Source of the DNA: Acidobacteriota bacterium
Lineage (GTDB): Bacteria; Acidobacteriota; Vicinamibacteria; Vicinamibacterales; Vicinamibacteraceae
Direction: 5' to 3'
Assembly: GCA_023429845.1 (NCBI GenBank)
Contig: JAEZCY010000354.1
Coordinates: 1-7,454, forward strand
Length of the DNA: 7,454 nucleotides
The translations under genes were made by a program, and so were the position numbers. This document shows positions 1 through 5,557 of this stretch, piece after piece (the first letter of the stretch is position 1; each line of letters begins with the position of its first letter). The notes beneath the pieces were generated by a model. It was not told the origin of the DNA. It worked only from the letters and a program-made list of their open reading frames with translations, and did not search any database.

Positions 1-9
1 CGGTCTCGG

Positions 10-38
10 CATTCCCGCATTCCCGCATTCCCGCATTC
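10..38. repeat. 8-bp tandem repeat CATTCCCG, about 3.6 copies
   Basis: Three perfect head-to-tail copies of CATTCCCG (10-17, 18-25, 26-33) are followed by a partial CATTC (34-38). The array ends 32 bases before the DUF3500 gene, just upstream of its candidate -10 box. It does not code for anything I can support. Short tandem arrays of this kind are prone to slippage, so copy number may differ between strains (inference). Confidence 0.9.
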
Positions 39-52
39 ATGTCCTCGGGTAG

Positions 53-58
53 TAAGAT
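53..58 (+). promoter_or_regulatory. candidate -10 box for the DUF3500 gene
   Basis: TAAGAT matches the sigma-70 -10 consensus at four of six positions, including the key A2 and T6. It ends 12 bases before the ATG at 71, so a transcript would start only a few bases upstream of the start codon. No Shine-Dalgarno sequence lies between. I see no convincing -35 box; the tandem repeat occupies that region. Confidence 0.4.
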
Positions 59-70
59 CCCCCCACCGCC

Positions 71-1138
71 ATGCGCGCCATCATCATCTCCGCCCTGCTG
101 TCGGGTGCGGCTGCTGCCGCGGCCTGCTCCCAACCGTCACTCGCTCGACAAACCGCCGCAGAGGGGACTGTCGCCGCAACAGCGACGAGCAGTGTCGCTG
201 CGGCGCAGGCGCTCGCGTCGTCGCTGAACGGCCCAGCCCGGGAGAAGGCGCTGTTGCCGGCAGACCACGAGGCGCGGACGCAGATGAACTACGTGCCGAT
301 GGTGCGCGCCGGCGTGCCGCTCGACGAACTGAGCGACCCGCAGAAGGCCCACGCCATGTCGCTCCTCAACTCCGGCCTCAGTGACACAGGCTTCCGCACC
401 GCCCAGACGATCATCGCGCACGAGGACATCCTTCGCGAGTTGGAGAAGGACCGCGGTGTGAGCAACTACATGCGACGGCAGCCCGGGCTGTACTACACGG
501 CCCTGTTCGGCACTCCCTCGTCCAGCGCGCCGTGGGGATGGCGGTTCGAGGGGCACCACCTGTCGGTCAACGTCACGCAGACCGCTGCCGGCGATCGCAT
601 CGTCGCGCCGCTCTTCTTCGGCGCCAATCCCGCAAAGGTGCCGAGCGGCCCCAGCGCAGGCCTCCGCATCCTCGCCGCCGAGGAGGACCAGGCCCGCGCG
701 CTCCTGGCGCTGCTCACCGGCGAGCAGAAGGCGACAGCCGTCATCGCTCCACAGACGACCAACGACATCGTGACCACCAACAAGCCGAAGGTGGAAGACA
801 TGCACTTCGACGGTCTCTCCGTCGCGGAGATGACCGGGGCGCAGAAGGCGCAGTTACGCACGCTCATCGACGTCTATGCGTCGCGCGTGCCGGAGGCGCA
901 GCGCACATCGCAACTCGCGCGCATGGAGGCCGCCGGTTTCGACAAGCTGTACTTCGCGTGGGCCGGCGGCTTGGCGCCGGGAGAGAAGCACTACTACAGG
1001 ATTCACGGGCCGACGCTGCTCATCGAGTACGACAACAGCCAGAACGACGCCAATCACATCCACACGGTGTGGCGCGACCTGGACCACGACTTCGGCGGCG
1101 ACGTCCTGCGCAAGCACCTCGCGGCCGTGCGGCATTGA
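71..1138 (+). CDS. exported DUF3500 domain protein
   Basis: This 355-residue protein belongs to the DUF3500 family, for which I know no established biochemical function. The N-terminus is a signal peptide: Met-Arg, a hydrophobic run at residues 3-18, then Cys19. The run AAAC is a poor lipobox, so Sec export with ordinary cleavage is as likely as a lipoprotein; the mature protein should sit in the periplasm or outer envelope. After a low-complexity Ala-rich linker (about 27-52) the DUF3500 domain fills residues 55-352. Family-like motifs are GWRFEGHHLSVN (155-166), HYYRIHGPTLLIEYDN (307-322) and NHIHTVWRD (328-336). The many conserved-looking histidines (162, 163, 307, 312, 329, 331) would suit metal binding, which is my inference only. 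The start at 71 places the signal peptide right at the N-terminus; no Shine-Dalgarno precedes it. The threonine aldolase gene follows after 64 bases with its own likely promoter. Confidence 0.9.
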   Translation: MRAIIISALLSGAAAAAACSQPSLARQTAAEGTVAATATSSVAAAQALASSLNGPAREKALLPADHEARTQMNYVPMVRAGVPLDELSDPQKAHAMSLLNSGLSDTGFRTAQTIIAHEDILRELEKDRGVSNYMRRQPGLYYTALFGTPSSSAPWGWRFEGHHLSVNVTQTAAGDRIVAPLFFGANPAKVPSGPSAGLRILAAEEDQARALLALLTGEQKATAVIAPQTTNDIVTTNKPKVEDMHFDGLSVAEMTGAQKAQLRTLIDVYASRVPEAQRTSQLARMEAAGFDKLYFAWAGGLAPGEKHYYRIHGPTLLIEYDNSQNDANHIHTVWRDLDHDFGGDVLRKHLAAVRH

Positions 1139-1190
1139 TCGGCAGCTGACGACCCGGCCCGCGTACCCTGCGCGCGCGCTCCGCTTCCGG

Positions 1191-1196
1191 TACCCT
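1191..1196 (+). promoter_or_regulatory. TANNNT -10 box, likely leaderless start of ltaE
   Basis: TACCCT lies exactly 6 bases before the ATG at 1203. That is where a -10 box sits when transcription begins at the A of the start codon, as is known for leaderless genes in actinobacteria and Deinococcus. No Shine-Dalgarno sequence lies between it and the ATG. A second copy of GTACCCT occurs 27 bases upstream (1163-1169), separated by an alternating GC run. Confidence 0.5.
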
Positions 1197-1202
1197 CCAC
1201 GC

Positions 1203-2240
1203 ATGCTGCCGATCGACTTGCGTTCGGACACGGTGACGCGTCCGACCGCCGCCATGCGTGCCGCCATCGCCGGCGCCCCCGTCGGCGACGACCAGTTCGG
1301 CGAGGACCCCTCCGTCAACGAATTGCAGGAGCGCGTTGCCGACCTGCTGGGCAAGGAGGCGGCGCTCTGGTTGCCGACGGGGACGATGGCCAACCAGGTG
1401 GCGCTACGGGTGCTCACCCGCCCCGGCGACGACGTCGTCGTCAGCCGCGAAAGCCACGTCGTCTGGCACGAGGCCGGCGCGGGCGCGGCCAACGCCGGCG
1501 TGCAGTTCACCGAGATCGGCACGGGCGGGTACTTCACGCCCGACGAGTGCCGTGCCGCGTGCAAGCCTCGCGGGCACATGCTCTATCCACCCACGACGCT
1601 GCTCGTGGTGGAGAACACGCATAACCGTGCCGGCGGCGTCATCGTGCCGCACGACGTCACGGTCGCGATCTGCGATGTCGCGAGGGCGGCCGGCGTAGCG
1701 ACGCTGCTCGACGGCGCGAGGTTGTGGAATGCCGCCGTCGCGACCGGGCGGGCACCTGCGGCGCTGGCGGCGCCATTCGACGTGGTGTGGGCCGCGATGT
1801 CCAAGGGCCTGGGCGCACCGGCCGGGTCGGTGCTGGCCGGCCCGCGCGACGCGATCGCAGCGGCCCTGCGCTACCGGCGCATGGCCGGCGGGGCGATGCG
1901 GCAGGTGGGTCTCCTGGCCGCGGCCGGCTCGTACGCGCTCGCGCACAATTACGAGCGGTTGGCCGAGGACCACGCCCATGCCCGTCTCATCGCCGCGCGG
2001 CTGGCTCAGTCGGCCGGCGTGCGGCTCGATGTCGCCAGCGTCCAGACGAACATCGTGATCTTCCACCTCGCCGAAGACGCTCCAGACGCCGCGACCGTCG
2101 TGTCGCGCGCCCGCGACCGCGGCGTGCTGGTCGTGCCGTTCGGACCGCGCACGGTACGCGCCGTGACGCATCTCGACGTCACGCGCGCGCAGTGTGCGGA
2201 GGCGGGAGAGATCCTCGCCGAGTCGTGCGTCGCGGCATGA
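1203..2240 (+). CDS. ltaE: low-specificity L-threonine aldolase
   Basis: This 345-residue, PLP-dependent fold-type I enzyme is predicted to cleave L-threonine and L-allo-threonine to glycine and acetaldehyde in the cytoplasm, linking threonine breakdown with glycine supply. Visible hallmarks in order: IDLRSDTVTRPT at 4-15; VGDDQFGEDPSVNELQ at 27-42; LPTGTMANQVAL at 57-68, the PLP phosphate-binding region; SHVVWHEAGA at 84-93 with His85, matching the active-site histidine; ENTHNRAGG at 137-145; LDGARLWNA at 169-177 with Asp170 and Arg173; MSKGLGAPAGSVLAG at 199-213 with Lys201 as the Schiff-base lysine; and VTHLDV at 321-326 after Arg319. The length is normal for the family. Upstream in-frame starts back to 876 would overlap the DUF3500 gene; the family N-terminus begins right at 1203, and a -10 box sits 6 bases before it. 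No substrate-specific neighbour is present. Stereospecificity (L versus low-specificity L) is taken from family resemblance. Confidence 0.95.
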   Translation: MLPIDLRSDTVTRPTAAMRAAIAGAPVGDDQFGEDPSVNELQERVADLLGKEAALWLPTGTMANQVALRVLTRPGDDVVVSRESHVVWHEAGAGAANAGVQFTEIGTGGYFTPDECRAACKPRGHMLYPPTTLLVVENTHNRAGGVIVPHDVTVAICDVARAAGVATLLDGARLWNAAVATGRAPAALAAPFDVVWAAMSKGLGAPAGSVLAGPRDAIAAALRYRRMAGGAMRQVGLLAAAGSYALAHNYERLAEDHAHARLIAARLAQSAGVRLDVASVQTNIVIFHLAEDAPDAATVVSRARDRGVLVVPFGPRTVRAVTHLDVTRAQCAEAGEILAESCVAA

Positions 2241-2251
2241 ACCTCATTGCC

Positions 2252-2257
2252 TACAAT
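2252..2257 (+). promoter_or_regulatory. candidate -10 box for the metallopeptidase gene
   Basis: TACAAT differs from the sigma-70 consensus at one position and lies 12 bases after the ltaE stop codon. Transcription from it would leave an untranslated leader of roughly 50 bases before the GTG at 2313. The expected -35 position (about 2229-2234) falls in the end of ltaE and is a weak match. The gene therefore probably has its own promoter rather than depending on ltaE. Confidence 0.5.
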
Positions 2258-2312
2258 GGCGTGGCAGGCAATCACGTGGCGTGGTCGTCCACGTCCGTCA
2301 AAGGAGTGACCC

Positions 2313-3161
2313 GTGCGCTGGAACCCAGGTGCTGGACGAAGCCGCAACATCGAGGACCGACGGGCTGCCGGAATGGGCGGCCGGGTCATCCCGATGGGCA
2401 TCGGCGGGCTCGTGTTGCTGTTCATCCTCAGCCTCGTCACGGGGCGCGACCTGGTGTCGCCTTTCATGCAGCAGCAGCCCGACGCACCTGCCGGCGCATC
2501 GCAGGACGCACCGCTGCAGACCACGCCCGAAGAGGAGGCGCTCGTGGACGTCATGGGGCAGGTGCTCGATGACCTGCAGGCGACGTGGAGCCGCCTGTTG
2601 CCGGGCCGCTACCAGCAGGCGACGCTCGTGCTCTTCCGCGGCGCCACCCAATCGGCATGCGGGGTCGGGCAGAGCGCCATGGGTCCCTTCTACTGCCCAG
2701 CGGACCAGAAGGTCTACCTGGACCTCGAGTTCTTCGCGCAGCTCGACCGCCGTTTCGGCGCCCCCGGCGATTTCGCGCAGCAGTACGTCATCGCGCACGA
2801 GGTCGGCCACCACGTGCAGAACGTGCTCGGCATCGAGCAGCAGGTGCGGGCGCTTCAGCAGCGCAACCCCTCGCATGCCAATGCGCTGTCGGTCGCGATG
2901 GAGTTGCAGGCCGACTGCTTCGCAGGCATCTGGGGCCACTCCACCGCCTCGCGCAACATCATGGAGCCGGGCGACGCGGACGAAGGATTGCGCGCCGCGG
3001 CGGCAATCGGCGACGACACGCTGCAGCAGCAGAGCGCCGGTCGCGTGCGCCCGGAAAGCTTCACGCATGGGTCGGCAGCGCAGCGCGTCCAGTGGCTCCG
3101 CAGGGGGCTCGAGACGGGTGACGTGAAGGCCTGCGACACCTTCGCGTCCGCTGGCAGTTGA
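2313..3161 (+). CDS. membrane-anchored neutral zinc metallopeptidase (YpfJ/KPN_02809 family)
   Basis: This 282-residue protein is a full-length member of the family often called neutral zinc metallopeptidase (YpfJ, Pfam zinc_metalpept); its natural substrate is not established. The N-terminus RWNPGAGRSRNIEDRRAAG (2-20) is the family signature. One membrane helix follows at about 24-43, so the catalytic domain should face the periplasm. Cys116 and Cys128 could form a disulfide. The zinc site is HEVGHH (162-167), where His162 and His166 should bind zinc and Glu163 is the catalytic base; the glutamate of ELQAD (197-201) is the likely third ligand. The C-terminal block THGSAAQRVQWLRRGLETGD (251-270) is also typical. 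The start is GTG at 2313, fixed by the family N-terminus and by a Shine-Dalgarno sequence AAGGAG (2301-2306) 6 bases upstream. No key residue is missing. The next gene follows 67 bases later. Confidence 0.93.
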   Translation: MRWNPGAGRSRNIEDRRAAGMGGRVIPMGIGGLVLLFILSLVTGRDLVSPFMQQQPDAPAGASQDAPLQTTPEEEALVDVMGQVLDDLQATWSRLLPGRYQQATLVLFRGATQSACGVGQSAMGPFYCPADQKVYLDLEFFAQLDRRFGAPGDFAQQYVIAHEVGHHVQNVLGIEQQVRALQQRNPSHANALSVAMELQADCFAGIWGHSTASRNIMEPGDADEGLRAAAAIGDDTLQQQSAGRVRPESFTHGSAAQRVQWLRRGLETGDVKACDTFASAGS

Positions 3162-3181
3162 TCTGCATCCTCCTATGGCGT

Positions 3182-3203
3182 CGGGCGCGTCGGTGTGCGC
3201 CCG
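3182..3203. repeat. perfect 7-bp inverted repeat with 8-base loop
   Basis: CGGGCGC (3182-3188) pairs with GCGCCCG (3197-3203) around GTCGGTGT. It begins 20 bases after the metallopeptidase stop codon and ends 10 bases before the Shine-Dalgarno sequence of the next gene. There is no following T-run, so it is not a classic intrinsic terminator. It may be a weak terminator, an mRNA 3'-end stabiliser, or a structure in the leader of the next gene. Confidence 0.6.
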
Positions 3204-3213
3204 CGTGCCATTC

Positions 3214-3220
3214 GGAGGAG
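3214..3220 (+). promoter_or_regulatory. Shine-Dalgarno sequence fixing the start at 3229
   Basis: GGAGGAG lies 8 bases before the ATG at 3229. It decides between this ATG and two in-frame alternatives upstream: ATG 3175, which would put 18 non-signal residues ahead of the signal peptide and run through the hairpin, and GTG 3220, which overlaps the ribosome-binding site itself. Confidence 0.85.
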
Positions 3221-3228
3221 TGACCGAC

Positions 3229-3819
3229 ATGACCAGCCTGCTGAACCGAAGCCGACGACCCGTCCTGGCCGCCTGCGCGCTCGTGTTCGCCGTTGCCGCC
3301 CTTTCCGCCGCGCCGGTCGAGCGCTTCACGGCCACCGCCATGAACATGTCCAACGTCGGGCCAAGTGGCAACCTCGGCCAGCTGGACGTGATCATCGAGC
3401 GCTACTCGACCGAGGACGAGCGCAACCGCTTCCTGGCGGTGCTGACCGAGCGCGGTCCCGAGGCGCTGCTCGAGGCTTTCCAGAAGGCCCCGAGCGTGGG
3501 ACGACTCGCCGCGCCGGGATCGATCGGCTACGACATCCGCTTCGCGCATCAGATGGCGACCGAAGACGGCGGACGCCGCATCGTCGTCGCAACGGACCGG
3601 CTGATGTCCTTCCTGGAAGCCCGCAACCAGCCGCGTACGGTGAACTACCCGTTCACCGTCGTGGAACTGCGCGTGGACGCCGAGGGAAAGGGCGAGGGGC
3701 GCGCGTCCTTCTACGCGAAGATCGACGTGGACAAGCGCAACAACACGCTCATCCTCGAGAACTTCGCCAGTCAGCCGATCGACCTGATGAACGTACGGGC
3801 GACCGGCCCAGCCCAGTAG
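3229..3819 (+). CDS. small exported protein of unknown function
   Basis: The 196-residue product has a clear signal peptide: a basic n-region (Arg7, Arg9, Arg10), a hydrophobic core at about 11-25 and a likely cleavage site near Ala25-Leu-Ser-Ala-Ala29. The two adjacent arginines do not make a full Tat motif. The mature part of about 170 residues looks like one compact domain: FTATAMNMSNVGP (33-45), a segment with IIERYSTEDERNRFLAVL (55-72), an amphipathic helical stretch (76-90), RRIVVATDRLMSFLEAR (116-132), NYPFTVVELRVD (139-150) and a final beta-like region to the C-terminus. I recognise the pattern as one seen in acidobacterial hypothetical proteins but cannot assign a named domain or function. 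There are no cysteines in the mature part and no evident catalytic motif. The gene may be read through from the metallopeptidase 67 bases upstream; I saw no good promoter in the gap. It converges on ctaA, with stop codons 8 bases apart. Confidence 0.85.
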   Translation: MTSLLNRSRRPVLAACALVFAVAALSAAPVERFTATAMNMSNVGPSGNLGQLDVIIERYSTEDERNRFLAVLTERGPEALLEAFQKAPSVGRLAAPGSIGYDIRFAHQMATEDGGRRIVVATDRLMSFLEARNQPRTVNYPFTVVELRVDAEGKGEGRASFYAKIDVDKRNNTLILENFASQPIDLMNVRATGPAQ

Positions 3820-3827
3820 GTCTGGCC

Positions 3828-4772
3828 TTACGCATTCTGCAGCGCTGCGGCGCGTGGCGCGGTGACGGCGGGCCTGTTGCGGAGAACGACGGCCCCGAGC
3901 AGGACCAGCGCGATCCAGAGCAGATCCGCCAGCAACAGGTGGAGGAGTTGCATCCACACTGGCGCAAGCAGCAGCACGTTCACGACGCCCGCCACGATCT
4001 GTGTCACGGCAAGCGCGGCGACGACCGCCGCGAGTCGTGGCGCCCGTCGGTCGGCTGCCACACGGCCGAGCCACGGCGCCGTCACGACCAGCACGACGGT
4101 CGTGACGATGGCGAGCATCGGGTGCAGCACGCGGAGGCGGATGAGCATGTGGGACGTGGACGAGACGTCGGCGGCCAGCGCCTGCGCAAGCGTCTGTGAT
4201 GGGAACAGCGTGTCGCCGAGCGCGGCAACCGCGCCACTGACGCCGACAACGAGCACGGCGGCCAGCAGAGCGCCGACGACAGCCGTGCGGCCGCGTGCCG
4301 CGCCAGGCGCGACCGCCTCGCCGCCCGAGGCCCACCAGGCCGTGAGCGTGAGCCAGGCCACCAGCACGAAGGTGTTGGCCAGGTGCACGGCCATGAAGAG
4401 CGCGCGGGCCATGCTGGCGTTGTCGGCGACGAGTTCGAACAACACCAGGCCGGCACCGACAGCGGCCTCGATGAGCATGAACACGAGGCTCATCATGGCG
4501 CCCAGACGCGCCGGATGACCCGGCGGGCAGGCCCGCCGCACCCACACGAGCAGCAGCACCACCGCCAGCAGTGCCAGACCGCTCGTCACCCGGTGCGAGT
4601 ACTCGATCAGCGTGGCCACGCCGAGACTGCGGGGAATGATGCGGCCGTCGCAGAGAGGCCAGTGTGCGCCGCAGCCAGCGCCCGACCCCGTGGCCCTGAC
4701 GTAGGCGCCCCACAGGATGACGCCGAGGTTGTAGGCGAGGACGAGCCACGCGGTGCGAGCCAGGGTCAGCAC
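3828..4772 (-). CDS. ctaA: heme A synthase (CtaA/COX15 family)
   Basis: The 314-residue, eight-helix membrane protein should oxidise the C8 methyl of heme O to the formyl group of heme A, the cofactor of aa3-type cytochrome oxidases. Helix 1 (about 6-24) is followed by the signature ATGSGAGCGAHWPLCDG (27-43), with Cys34 and Cys41 matching the cysteine pair of Bacillus subtilis CtaA in the first outer loop. EYSHR (57-61) carries Glu57 and His60; further heme-ligand histidines are His130 (AVHLANTF), His217 (RLRVLHPML) and His278 (QLLHLLLADL), so both halves of the internally repeated fold keep their ligands. The loop between helices 5 and 6 (183-208) has no cysteines, unlike B. subtilis. The start is a GTG with a -10-like box 6 bases upstream and no Shine-Dalgarno. 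No ctaB or oxidase subunit gene is in the window; the divergent neighbour is a c-type cytochrome. Confidence 0.95.
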   Translation of the reverse strand: MLTLARTAWLVLAYNLGVILWGAYVRATGSGAGCGAHWPLCDGRIIPRSLGVATLIEYSHRVTSGLALLAVVLLLVWVRRACPPGHPARLGAMMSLVFMLIEAAVGAGLVLFELVADNASMARALFMAVHLANTFVLVAWLTLTAWWASGGEAVAPGAARGRTAVVGALLAAVLVVGVSGAVAALGDTLFPSQTLAQALAADVSSTSHMLIRLRVLHPMLAIVTTVVLVVTAPWLGRVAADRRAPRLAAVVAALAVTQIVAGVVNVLLLAPVWMQLLHLLLADLLWIALVLLGAVVLRNRPAVTAPRAAALQNA

Positions 4773-4778
4773 CCGGCG

Positions 4779-4784
4779 ATCGTA
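4779..4784 (-). promoter_or_regulatory. TANNNT -10 box, likely leaderless start of ctaA
   Basis: On the minus strand TACGAT is separated by exactly 6 bases (CGCCGG) from the GTG start of ctaA, the same geometry as in front of ltaE. No Shine-Dalgarno sequence is present. The expected -35 position (about 4802-4807) is a poor match and would overlap the -35 element of the divergent cytochrome promoter. Confidence 0.5.
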
Positions 4785-4804
4785 TCAAGGGCACGCGCAT
4801 GTAG

Positions 4805-4834
4805 TTGTCCAGGCCGCGGCCGGCGTCTTACACT
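4805..4834 (+). promoter_or_regulatory. candidate sigma-70 promoter for the cytochrome gene
   Basis: TTGTCC (4805-4810) and TACACT (4829-4834) are separated by 18 bases and each match the consensus at four of six positions. Transcription would begin near 4841, a few bases before the GTG at 4849. The element faces the ctaA promoter, and the two -35 regions lie on top of each other, so a regulator bound here could affect both genes (inference). Confidence 0.5.
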
Positions 4835-4848
4835 TCCACTGTTTCCTC

Positions 4849-5520
4849 GTGTTGGGCGCGGCGGCGTGGGCAGTCATGTGCCTGGTGGGGCTTGGTGCTG
4901 TCGGGCCGCCTCCATCCACACTCGAAAGGCATCAATCGATGGGTTGGATTGCAGTGATCGCGGCCGCGGCCGCCCTGGGGGCCGGACGCGTGGCGCGACG
5001 AAGAGGCACGGCACGGACGGTGGCCGCCTACGTGGCCCTGGGGTTTGCGACCGGAGCGGTGGTCGGCGCCACGGGGCACCTCGGTGGGGAACTGGTGTAC
5101 GGGTCGGACTACGTCTCGGGCGTGCTTCCGTGGAATCAGGCGGCGTCGCTGACGCCTGCCGGGCGGGCCGCATCCGGCGGGTCCGCGAACCCGAACGCCG
5201 CGCAAGCCGCCGAGGTGGATTTCGCGCGCGACGTGAAGCCGATCTTCGACGCGACGTGCGTGGAATGTCACGGTTCGGACAAGGTGCGGGCCCGGCTGCG
5301 CATGGATTCGGTGGAGGCGCTGCAGAAGGGCGGCAAGAACGGCGCATTGCTGAAGCCAGGAGATCCCGAGAACAGCCTTGTGATGCGCCGCGTGCTCGGC
5401 CTCGACGGCGAGGACCAGATGCCGCTCGACAAGGACCCGTTGAGCGACGCCCAGATCGACACGCTGCGGCGCTGGATCGCGGCCGGTGCGCCGTACGGCG
5501 TCCCCTCGTCGAGGAACTAG
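4849..5520 (+). CDS. membrane-anchored c-type cytochrome (planctomycete-type domain, DUF2231-like anchor)
   Basis: The predicted 223-residue protein combines a membrane anchor with a soluble cytochrome c domain, suggesting an electron carrier or sensor on the outer face of the inner membrane. Three hydrophobic segments lie at about 1-19, 31-49 and 58-75; ERHQSMGW (26-33) and GHLGGELVYGSDYV (76-89) resemble the DUF2231 membrane domain. A Gly/Ala/Pro linker (about 97-121) leads to the cytochrome domain, FARDVKPIFDATCVECHGSD (125-144), with the heme-binding motif CVECH at 137-141. The later QMPLDKDPLSDAQI (190-203), with Met191 as likely second heme ligand, and WIAAGAPYG (209-217) are typical of planctomycete-type cytochrome c (PSCyt1-like). 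The start is uncertain: GTG 4849 follows the promoter best; GTG 4753 would run back over the ctaA start; ATG 4876 or 4939 would remove the first helix, though 4939 has AAAGG 9 bases upstream. The gene is divergent from ctaA. Confidence 0.85.
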   Translation: MLGAAAWAVMCLVGLGAVGPPPSTLERHQSMGWIAVIAAAAALGAGRVARRRGTARTVAAYVALGFATGAVVGATGHLGGELVYGSDYVSGVLPWNQAASLTPAGRAASGGSANPNAAQAAEVDFARDVKPIFDATCVECHGSDKVRARLRMDSVEALQKGGKNGALLKPGDPENSLVMRRVLGLDGEDQMPLDKDPLSDAQIDTLRRWIAAGAPYGVPSSRN

Positions 5521-5532
5521 GTCGAGGGCTCA

Positions 5533-5550
5533 GGGAGGCGTGCGCCTCCC
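5533..5550. terminator. GC-rich hairpin between convergent genes
   Basis: GGGAGGC (5533-5539) pairs perfectly with GCCTCCC (5544-5550) around the loop GTGC. It lies 12 bases after the cytochrome stop codon and 7 bases after the stop codon of the convergent membrane-protein gene. Its position suits a terminator serving both strands, but neither strand has a T-run, so termination may be weak or need Rho. Confidence 0.55.
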
Positions 5551-5557
5551 GCAACGT

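Noticed and set aside
1163..1196. Duplicated GTACCCT, 27 bases apart, as a regulator binding pair
   Set aside because: The downstream copy is better explained as a -10 box, and two short direct repeats are weak evidence for an operator.
876..1202. N-terminal extension of the threonine aldolase back to 876
   Set aside because: The added residues are an out-of-frame reading of the DUF3500 gene, and the family N-terminus begins at 1203.
2237..2572. ATG overlapping the ltaE stop codon (ATGA), suggesting a translationally coupled gene
   Set aside because: The frame soon runs out of phase through the metallopeptidase gene as Arg/Gly/Ala-rich sequence and has no Shine-Dalgarno; it is a shadow.
2298..3395. 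Minus-strand frame (365 residues) opposite the metallopeptidase gene
   Set aside because: The opposite strand encodes HEVGHH and all family signatures, while this frame shows only compositionally biased sequence.
3820..3827. Terminator in the 8-base gap between gene 4 and ctaA
   Set aside because: Only an imperfect pairing of GGCC-type words around the two stops is visible, with a bulge and no T-run; not enough to call.
3061..4800. Long minus-strand reading frame (579 residues) spanning ctaA and the two genes next to it
   Set aside because: It runs through ctaA in another frame and antisense to two genes with clear signatures; its composition is Arg/Gly/His-rich and shows no domain.
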